A stretch of 64,000 nucleotides of DNA from Escallonia rubra. Lineage: Eukaryota > Streptophyta > Magnoliopsida > Escalloniales > Escalloniaceae. A program made the position numbers and the translations under genes. The stretch is taken from the NCBI GenBank assembly GCA_033065855.1, contig JAVXUO010001291.1:1-64000 (forward strand), written 5' to 3'. Shown piece after piece: positions 55,881 through 64,000 of the stretch (position 1 is its first letter; each line of letters begins with the position of its first letter). The notes beneath the pieces were generated by a model. It was not told the origin of the DNA. It ran no database searches and worked only from the letters and a program-made list of their open reading frames with translations.

Positions 55881-56430
55881 ATGTCGATTAACCGAAGTTG
55901 GATGAGAATGAAAAGGAAAAATGATGATGATTTTGAGAATCGCGTCGATGAATTTATCGAATTAGAATATGCACTGTTGACTTAGAGAAAATGAGGTGTC
56001 CGTGCAGTAAATGTGAGTTGTTGCATTCGAAAAAAATTAAGATGGTAAAATGGCAACTTATTCGGTATGGTTTTATGGGTGGATACATAAAGTGGACTCA
56101 GCACAAGGAAAAAGTAATATTGCCATCCAACACGGCTAGTCAAGCTAAAGTTAGGGTAGAGGCCCAGTATGATTATTGAGATATGATTGTAGATGTTGGG
56201 CATGCTAATGTTGACTGGGATGACTACCGCAACGATGACAATGCCTAACAACCCAATGAGCATGCTCATCAATTTTATGATTTGTTAAGAGACGCCGAGG
56301 ATCCGTTGGGGGATGGAATTAAGAAGCGTCCACGGTTGTCTTTGATGAGTAGGTTATTAAAGTTGAAATCAGACCATGGGCTGAGTGAGAAAGGATTTAA
56401 CGAGGTTGTAACTTTTATCAAAGAAATTTT
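55881..56430 (+). pseudogene. CACTA transposase N-terminal fragment (transposase-associated domain)
   Basis: Plus-strand frames give MSINRSWMRMKRKNDDDF and VDEFIELEYALL, then a frame change. MRCPCSKCELLHSKKI and WQLIRYGFMGGYIKWTQH follow; this Cys-rich pattern is the Transpos_assoc domain at the N-terminus of plant En/Spm transposases. Then HQFYDLLRDAEDPLGDG and SRLLKLKSDHGLSEKGFNEV. Stops at about 56177 and 56247 break it. It is truncated at 56430 by the next repeat. It does not belong to CACTA-1 or CACTA-2 as placed here. Confidence 0.85.
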
Positions 56431-57411
56431 TGTGATACCCTGAAAAATCTCAAATATTAATCTAACCATGAATTAGATTAGGTAAAGGAGGTTATTTTTA
56501 TTAGTAGCATTATTTTGGTGATAATTAAGTGTTAGAAGTTAAATGAGGGGTTAGTTTGGCTTTGAGGCCAAAATGTAATTTTAAGGAAGTTATGGGGTCG
56601 AAGTGTAAGTATGGGAAAGTTGAGCTAGAGGCTAAGTTGTAAATTTTAAAGTGGGGGTTAGTAACATATTATTGTAACCTTTAACTAAGAAGGTAAAAGG
56701 AATAAAGAGGAAGAGGTGGAGTCAGTTGGAGGACAGAAAAAGAAGGAAAATATATTGCATCACTAAGCATCAGCAAGGAGGAGGTGGAGACCTCCTTGTT
56801 TAGAAAGAAGCCAAGACTAAATGGTTTTGTGACCATTTCGGCGGAACAAGAAAAAAGAAAGGAGAAGCTGAGTTCGGGCAAGGAAAGAAAGGAGAGGAGA
56901 AAGAGGGAAAGAGAAAGAAGAAAGGAAGAAGAACAAGAACAAGGAGGGAAAAAAAAAAAAAGACCTAGGGTAATCTCTCTCTCTTTCTCTTCATGCTAAC
57001 TAGAAATTTATGAATTCAAGCCTTGAAATATGTTAGGGTTTAAGATGAAATCTTTTTTTTGCTTACTTTTAATGAGGCTTGTAACTTAAAATTTAAGTGG
57101 GTGTGAAAAAAATTAAGAGATGTATAAGGTTGTTAAACAAAGAAAAGAAAAAATGTTGCAAAAAGGAGAAGTAGGGACTGTCTGTTAAGGCTGTGTAAAT
57201 AGGGAAGCAGCAGCAGCAGGCTGCTTGTGCTGGGTATGCGTGGGTACTATTGTAGCAGTGAAATTTAACAGTAAATGTCGCTAAAAGGGGGCTAGGGTTA
57301 GGCAGTCTATGGTGCAATTTTTAAAAGTTATTCGGGGTAGAATCTGCTAAAGTGCAAAAAGAGACTTCAGTGCAAAAAAAAGACTGCTATCGTGACTTCA
57401 GTAAAAGTCAA

Positions 57412-57501
57412 GATAACCGCGTCAGTTAACCCCCTTCCCGACCTCCAAAAAATTTTCAGATTTTTCGGATGTCGGGAAAGGGGTTAACTGACGCGGTTAT
57501 C
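57412..57501. repeat. Hairpin: 35-bp inverted repeat with 20-nt loop
   Basis: Arms 57412-57446 and 57467-57501 pair at 33 of 35 positions. The outer 22 bp (GATAACCGCGTCAGTTAACC and the next two bases) are perfect. Confidence 0.9.
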
Positions 57502-57729
57502 GTGAAACTTCGCGGTGAATTTAAAAAATAGCAAACCAACGCTGTTTTATGTGAAAATTTTATGAGGACATTAAAATGGTTAAATGCTTCAATGAGTAAA
57601 GTTCAGACGATTTGAAAGCCGATAACTATTTTTATCGGAACTGACTTTTAAGCGCTCGGTCCAGACACCGCCTCAGGATTTTCGGGCGAAAATTTTCTGG
57701 AATACTTTTTAACTCAAAAATGACTATGG

Positions 57730-58130
57730 GATGCATAAAATATCTTTTAAAACTATTTTTGATATTTTTTCGGTGCAGGGAATCCCCAGGGGGCATTTTG
57801 GTAATTCGCCACCATAGGGGGTATTTTGGTAATTTTTCCCATAAATTTTCCGAAGGACTTTTTGGTCCAGGACGGGGTGTATGACATCAGAAAAGTTGTT
57901 TTAAATTATTTTTGAGATGTTTGTTGGGGCGATAGCCGCCAGGGGGTGTTTTGGTCATTTTACATAAGTTGGGGGGTCTTTTGGTAATTTTCTCTTTAAA
58001 ATTTTCTGAAGGATTATTTGGTCCATAAATGAATGTATTACATCTGTAAAGTGGTTTTCAAGTGATTTTGGGGTACGGGTGGTGTAGCGACCATCGGGGG
58101 GGTATTTTGATAATTGGCCATGTTGGTGCT
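57730..58130. repeat. Degenerate tandem repeat, about three ~150-bp units
   Basis: Each unit has TTTTTGA(G/T)AT, a CC(A/G)..GGGGG block, GGTATTTTGGTAATT, and GAAGGA..TTTTGGTCC. Confidence 0.7.
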
Positions 58131-58499
58131 AAATTTTTGCGAACGCGCGTTATTAAGTATCCGGAGTGGTAGGAAGTGAAGAATGGTGTTAATACGTCTA
58201 AAATGAGGGGGTTATTATCGTAATGCGTCTATGCGTCGATTAAGGATCCAGTTATCGTATCGGATGAACTAGCTGTCGTAAGACGCTATGAACGGTTAAA
58301 TAGGAAGGGGTAGAATAATGAGTGCGTATATGTTTGAATGATGTCTAACGAGTAGGGTATTATTTGACTAGGTGATGCCACTCGTTGCGATCAGAAGTTG
58401 CGAGTTGTTTCAGCTATAAGCCAGTAAGGTAAGGACAATGCGGTTTTGATATGCTAATTCATTGTTTTGATTAGCATGCCATGTTGATGACGTTTTTGT

Positions 58500-59075
58500 T
58501 AGACTCTTGTTATTATAATTTGACACCGCCATTCATTATGACCGGTATTCGTTCATTTGAATTATGGTGTTGAGACTTAAGGTAGAATAATTTCCCTTAG
58601 TCCGCCCCGTTGATGAAGTTTGGTAAGAATAATTCGTGTCTTAGTATACCTGACATTGGTGTTGATATTGCGTAGGGGTTGTTGTGCGGTTTTTGTGAGA
58701 TGTTGGCAATTATTGATAACCAATATTTCTCTTGATTGAGAACGTTATTGAGGGCTTGTGGCAAATTTCTCTCGAATTTGCCCCGTCATTGTTTTGGTGA
58801 TGTTATGTAGCGATTGTGGTGTGGTGGTTATGAGATGTCGGTAAATTTTAATGACCGACATTCCTCTTATTTAAGAACGTTGTTGAGGACTTGTCGTTAA
58901 ATTTCTCCCGAGTCCACCCCATTGATGATGTTTATGTTGAATCCCTGTTGTTATGTTTGAAACACCAGTTGATCTTTTAACTCGGTATCTCTCGTTCGGG
59001 TTGTGCTATTGAGGACATAAGGTGGTATGATTTTTCCTTGGTCTGCTTCGTTGATGAAGTCTTGTTGTTTTAGCT
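58500..59075. repeat. Degenerate tandem repeat, about four ~150-bp units
   Basis: Units share GA(A/G)..TTGAGG(A/G)CTT, AATTTCTC(T/C)CGA and CC(C/A)CGTTGATGA-type phrases. Confidence 0.65.
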
Positions 59076-59276
59076 GTAACACAGTTAGGGACAAACACTC
59101 TTTGTGAGTTCCCTTCTTGATGACACCATCTCTTTTGACTATTTGAGACTGAGATGAACATCCCGTATAATGGGACACCAAAATAAGGAAGAAGGCCTGT
59201 GAAACATGATCATTGGCCAAAAAGGATGCATGGCGCTCGAGTCGAGTCTGTTGTGTCTGGTAAAGTCCACTCTGTG
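59076..59276. other. Unassigned 200 bp at the Sire-2 breakpoint
   Basis: It matches neither the tandem array nor the Sire-2 LTR. A minus-strand frame includes HVSQAFFLILVSHYTG, but I recognise no family. Confidence 0.35.
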
Positions 59277-60376
59277 ATATCCCCACACCAAGCACGAGCC
59301 TTGAATCCACAAAGCTCACCCAAGACTTGACAAACCCAAGCCTTGATCACAGTCCTTTTACGAAGACCAATTGTGTACAAAGAAATCATCTTAAAAGGAA
59401 ATGTGTACAAATGAAGCTCTAGTACAATATAGAGATGAGAGAATTGATGACTTGAAGTATGCTCACTCTCAATCAAAGAATTGCTCACAAAGATGTTCTC
59501 TTTAATGATGTAAAATCATGAAGATGAAAAGAGAACGTTTAATCTATGGGCCGTGAGGTTTCTGTAATGGATGAAGGCTTAGTATGTGGTTTCCATGGGG
59601 TATTATGAGGCCCGAAATCATTTATAAAGGGAGCAAATGAAATATAGCCGTTATAGGCATAAAGTGAGCAAAACTACCATTGCAATCGACTGTATTCTCA
59701 ATGCAGTCGACTGGGTTGCCTCTAAACTAGCTATTGCAGTCTTGTCCTTGAAAATAGCCGTTGGAACTTATTTTTTACCAATGCAATCGCGACTGTATTA
59801 CTCTACTGCCTATCGGCTGCCTCACGAAACTTCCTTTCTTATTTTGGGCATAACTTTCTCTAAACAAATTGGATTGAGGCACCGTCTTTTGTGTTGGAAA
59901 GCTAATGAAAAGGTTTATCAAAATATTAAAAGATTAGCTCTAAAAATATTTTTGAGAAAATATGAGTAAGCTCCAAATTTCACCCATTCTCAAGAAACAC
60001 ACTTGTTTGAAAGGTTATGAACTCACATGAAATGCAAACGGTGGCCTTGAGTCTTTTTAGGTCATATTCATCAATCCAAGCATCAAACCAAGACTAGTCA
60101 CATAATAGTAAAGATCAATCATAATTGATAGTAACTTAATTCGTGCATTCTTTGTTGCTCTTTAACATTGGACTCGATGAAGCTTCCATAGCATGTCCAC
60201 TAGCTTTAAGTATCTTTGGCTTTAATCCATGCATCTAACTTCTCAAATGTATCTTCATGAGTGTGCACTTATATACATACTAAGAATACACTCAAAGTAC
60301 ACATTAGAACATAATTAATGTGTAGTTATCATCAAAACAACATGTAAGCCTAGGTTATCCAACCATAGGGCTAACA
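59277..60376 (-). repeat. Sire-2 3' LTR, truncated
   Basis: Aligns with 63649-64000 where both are present (CCCACACCAA, AAGCTCACCCAAGACTTG). It starts TGTTAGCCC on the minus strand at 60376. Only three degenerate palindromes remain, at 59681 (TGCAATCGACTGTA), 59702 (TGCAGTCGACTGGG) and 59782. Confidence 0.88.
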
Positions 60377-61491
60377 ATCTCCCCCTTTTTTATGATGACA
60401 AACATTGATTCTATACAAGGTAAGATGTATCATGAGATAGTCAATTAAGCTCAATAATTTCACTTAGAGCATTCAGTCATTTCTAGTATACTTAAGATAT
60501 GTCAAATTTTCTCATATAGCAATTAAGCTCGTAGCTAGCATCCTCTAGCTAAAACAAGATATGCTATTCCTCTAATATCTCTTGAAACACACAATCACAT
60601 AGCAAATAGAATCAAGATTATTTCTCCCCCTTTGTCATCAACAAAAAGATAAGGGTTTGTGTGTGTGAAGAGAAAGTTATAAGCAAGATAATGGCGTGAA
60701 GTGCATATAACTCATGAACTCATACGGATGACATCAAGAGTCCCATCATGATCCAAAGAAGGATATGAAATGTTGCTCAATAATGCATATTTCAAGAGTA
60801 ACAAGATAGTATATGATTCAAGCATGTAAGCTTCCTTATCAAGTTACCATATGCATATGGATCCTAATGTATGCTTTCCCTCAATCAATGCCAACAATAT
60901 CCAACAAGCACAACTAAATGTCTAACTGAGTCATGCTCTCCTTTTGGCATTACCAGAAGGTGCGTGTGTGTAGGAACGATAATGTGAAGTATTAAGATGA
61001 CATAATTTCCACATGGAATTTTCATGAAGCAAATGATGGTCATCAACAATCAATATTACCAATACAAGTGCAAGAGGATTTTACATCGTAATCTAAATCT
61101 TAAAAGTATCCAAGATTATAACATAGAGAAGTAAACAATCAAGGACTCACAATTTAGACCATAGTTCGCATGAATTCTCAACAAGCAAGTTATTTTTATA
61201 GATTTGACAATTTAAGCATACTTGATAGCATATAAGTTTAGCACATAGCACAATGTTGTGAAATTTCATTAAGTTTTACCTTCTTGGTGAATTACCACGA
61301 AATTGTGCTCATGAGTAATCATTCTGAAGTCCGTTTTCTTTGATGAGCTTTGAGGCTCTCATCATTTGAAGTAGCATGTCCAATCTTGGAATGCTTACTC
61401 CCCCTCAAGACTTAGCTTGTTGCTCCTCCTGCGCAAAAATTTTGGAGCCTTCTCCCTGCTGTTAATTGTCTTTACTTTGAACAATCTACAA
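60377..61491 (-). other. Sire-2 purine tracts and 3' non-coding region
   Basis: Purine tract AAAAAAGGGGGAGAT on the minus strand next to the LTR. Similar runs lie near 60625 and 61398. No coding signal. Confidence 0.75.
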
Positions 61492-63253
61492 TCACAATTT
61501 AGGTCTAACTTTTGGTACCCACATTTTCTTGGGTCCATTGCTGTTAGTCTTAGCAACGTTAAGAAACTCTTTAACTACCCACATTTTCTTCACACCTCCA
61601 ACATAAACAATTCTACAAGGACAATAATTAGTCGTATGTCTTTTCTTGTTGTACCAACCACAATGTGTAAATGGTGTGCAATAGTTCTTAATTTGTCTTG
61701 TATGAACATTCAATCTAGCTTGTTGTTTAAAAACTTTAGGAGGCAAGGTGAAGGGATCTAATCCAACACCGCCTTTGTTTATGCCAACTCTTTAGTGTCC
61801 AAGAATGACATCCAAGTTGTTTTTACCATCAACAAATTTTTCAAGATAATTTTTTAAATCACAAATCTCAAGTTTTAAATCTTCAGTTTGTTTTTCTAAA
61901 GCCTAAGTTTTGCAAGATATTTGTTTTGAGCTAGGAGTGTTTACAATTAATTCAACCAAGTCCTTATTCACATGTTCCACATATAAATGGTTGAAAATGC
62001 ATTCATTCTTGGAAAGCAACTCATTATTTTGTATTTTCAACTTCTCTATTTGCTTATTAGCCTCAAGGAATTTTTTAGACAAAATAATATTTTTCTTAAA
62101 AAAAAAATTGGCTTCCACATATAGGCTATCATAAGCTAATTCGAAGCTTTCACTATCACTATCACTACCGGAATAAGAGCTTACCTTATTATTTGCCATG
62201 AAGCACACATTTGCTTGTTCATTCTTCTTATTGTCTTCATCACTTGATTCGAAGTCACTCCATGTTGGAGTATGTTCGACATTCATGGCTTTTTCCTTCT
62301 CTTTGTTCTTTTTCTTAGAGAGTTATCTTCTTTTAACTCTTTCACATACATCTCTTCTTTCCTTCTTTTCCTTTTTGTATATGGGACAATCCATCTTCAT
62401 GTGTCCCGGCTTGTGGCATTTGTAGTAAAGCTTCTCTTCGTTGCTAGCATTTTGTTATCTTCTCCTACCATTCCTTCTAAATCTCAAAACTTCTTGAAGT
62501 TCTTTGCAATCATTGCAACATCCTCTTCATCACTTGACTCATTGTTTGAAGATGAAGCTTTAAGAGCAATTGATGTAGGTTTCTTCTTGACATTCTCTTG
62601 ATCAAAATATTTGAGTTGCATTTCGTACGTCATTAGCAAACACATCAATTCATCAAGAGGAAAGATTGAAGATTCTTCGATTCTTGGATGGCGGTAATTT
62701 TTGCATCCCAAGCTCTTGGTAAAGACCTAATCACCTTTCTTACGAGATCACCATTAGTGAATTCCTTGTCCAATTGCTTCAAAGGGTTCACAATGTTAGT
62801 GAAACGAGTATTTAAGTCCGTAATGGATTCATTTGGAAGCATTTAGAATAACTCATAATCTCTAAATAATAAGTTCATTTTAGAATCTCTAAGAAGTGAA
62901 GTTCCGTCATGCGTAACTTGTAGAGTATCACAAATACTCTTAGCAGAATTATACATAATGACTCTATTGAGCTCATTAGTGTCTAAAGCACAAAATAGAC
63001 AATGTTTTGCTCTACCATTCATACAAATCATTTTCTTATCATGATCACTATACTCCGATTTTGATTTAGGCTCCTCACCTTTGTCAACCACTTTCATCGG
63101 AATGAATGGGTCATTCTTTACAATATCTCACATCTCATAGTCTTGAGACTTTAAGTAAATTTTCATCTTAACTTTCCACACACTATAATTGGTCCCATTA
63201 AACAATAGAGGCCTAGTGGTAGAACTACCCTCCATTCCCCCAACGTAAATCAT
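61492..63253 (-). pseudogene. Sire-2 gag, decayed
   Basis: Parallels Sire-1 Gag from the ATG at 63253 (YVGGMEGSSTTRP) to KKMWVPKVRPKL at 61492. Stops occur near 63130, 62846 and 62330, with frame changes near 62650 and 62490. The first zinc knuckle is damaged. In the second, CGWYNKKRHTTNYC replaces the CCHC Cys and His. Confidence 0.88.
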
Positions 63254-63292
63254 GATCGATTAACTCTCTTGGCGTTACCTAATATATCAAGA

Positions 63293-63309
63293 GCGAGGAT
63301 CTGATACCA
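63293..63309 (-). other. Sire-2 primer binding site
   Basis: TGGTATCAGATCCTCGC on the minus strand, one substitution from the Sire-1 initiator-Met PBS in its first 12 bases. Confidence 0.85.
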
Positions 63310-63311
63310 CT

Positions 63312-64000
63312 TGAAACCAATAAGATAACCCTAGAGGGGGGTGAATAGGGTTTTTGAAAATTAATGGGGAACTTAAACTAAGCAAAATCATAAATCTCAA
63401 TCAAACCAAGTAATACTTCAATGAAGATGCTAACTAAACAAACCGAAACAATTAAAGAGCAAGAAGAAAAGAGATTGAGTTAGAGATACTTAACAATGCG
63501 ATTTAAATGGTTCGGCTTAAATTACCTTCAAGCCTATGTCCACCTCTTCAAGGAAGTCCCTTACAAGAACACTAGAATCCACTAGGAACAATCTTCTTCT
63601 GGGTCAAAATCAAAATCAAAATCCTTACAACACTTGGTCATATCCCCACACCAAATACAAGCCTTGAATCCACAAAGCTCACCCAAGACTTGACAAACCC
63701 AAGCCTTGATCACAATCCTTTTACAAAGATCAATTGTGTACAAAGAAATCCTCTTGAAAGGAAATGAGTACAAATGAAGCTCTAGTACAATAGAGAGATG
63801 AGAGAATTGATGACTTGAAGTATGCTCACTCTCAATCAAAGAATTGCTCACAAAGATGCTCTCTTTAATGATGTAAAATCATGAAGATGAAGAGAAAAAA
63901 AATTAGTCTATGAGCCTTGATGTTTCCCTAATGAATGGAGGCTTAGAATGTGGTTCCCATGGTATAAGATGAAGCCACAAATCATTTATTTATGGAGGAA
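63312..64000 (-). repeat. Sire-2 5' LTR, cut by window end
   Basis: Ends GGTTTCA on the minus strand at 63312, as in Sire-1, and continues beyond the window. The U3 palindrome region is not reached. Confidence 0.9.

Larger units (their letters stand above)
56431..59075. repeat. LTR-like repeat beginning TGTGATACCCTG, non-coding
   Basis: The start resembles Ty3-type plant LTRs (inference). It is purine-rich at 56700-56960 (GAAGGA runs) and contains a hairpin and two degenerate tandem arrays. No coding motif and no matching second copy in the window. Confidence 0.45.
59277..64000 (-). mobile_element. Sire-2: second Sirevirus-like element, pol and extra ORF deleted, both ends incomplete
   Basis: Same orientation, PBS type, gag and purine tract as Sire-1. 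Only about 1.1 kb separates the gag end (61492) from the 3' LTR (60376), so protease, integrase, RT, RNase H and the extra ORF are absent. The 3' LTR is cut at about 59277 and the 5' LTR by the window edge. It is a deletion derivative, older than Sire-1 judging by gag decay. Confidence 0.9.

Noticed and set aside
58951..59319. 122-codon minus-strand ORF at the Sire-2 breakpoint
   Set aside because: It joins tandem-repeat, unassigned and LTR sequence across a breakpoint; a chance fusion frame.

Overview
This window is plant nuclear DNA, most likely from a eudicot, made almost entirely of nested transposable elements. No intact host gene was found. The plant assignment rests on Ty1/copia elements of Sirevirus type, a plant L1-type LINE with a DUF4283-like ORF1 and a C-terminal RNase H, CACTA, Mutator-like and hAT DNA transposons, and two broken copies of a plant cytosolic sulfotransferase gene. 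There are no bacterial operons, ribosome-binding sites, CRISPR arrays or recognisable tRNA/rRNA genes.

Layout. 1-10150 (minus): a near-complete Sirevirus-like copia element, called Sire-1: 3' LTR (cut by the window edge), repeated polypurine tracts, an extra ORF in the env-like position, pol, gag, PBS, 5' LTR. It sits inside ORF1 of a LINE (10151-15874, plus) whose ORF2 is uninterrupted. The LINE lies in the right part of a CACTA element (ends 17316). That element interrupts an LTR-like repeat (17317-17904), which in turn cuts the integrase region of an old copia element (17905-18040, continuing at 28848-30390, minus). A second CACTA element (18041-28847, 3-bp duplication ATC) splits the same integrase. 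It carries a tRNA-derived SINE (19739-19873), a short LTR element with a 252-aa ORF (20064-27928), and inside that a large non-autonomous LTR element (21693-26896).

31277-44565 holds two diverged copies of a segment with an RNase H fragment (plus) and a sulfotransferase pseudogene (minus). Copy 1 was hit by a solo LTR (32375-33717) and by a Mutator-like element (34046-42101), which itself contains a decayed copia element (34862-41576). Copy 2 preserves both empty sites. 45412-59275 holds LTR-like repeats beginning TGTAACAC, a 4.2-kb hAT element (47547-51751), a short Mutator-like element (52790-54143), a CACTA transposase fragment, a 35-bp-arm hairpin and two degenerate tandem arrays. 59277-64000 (minus) is Sire-2, a second Sirevirus-like copy that has lost pol.

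The most interesting system is in Sire-1. Both LTRs carry eight copies of the palindrome TGCAGTCGACTGCA (or a one-base variant) just upstream of a TATA box. The same palindrome recurs, in four good copies and one degenerate copy, inside the element upstream of the extra ORF. There it is followed by a TATA-like site, a pyrimidine-rich leader and plausible intron signals ending next to the ORF's ATG. This suggests that the extra ORF has its own promoter sharing control sites with the LTR. All boundaries and counts were read by eye; family names come from motif recognition, not database searches.
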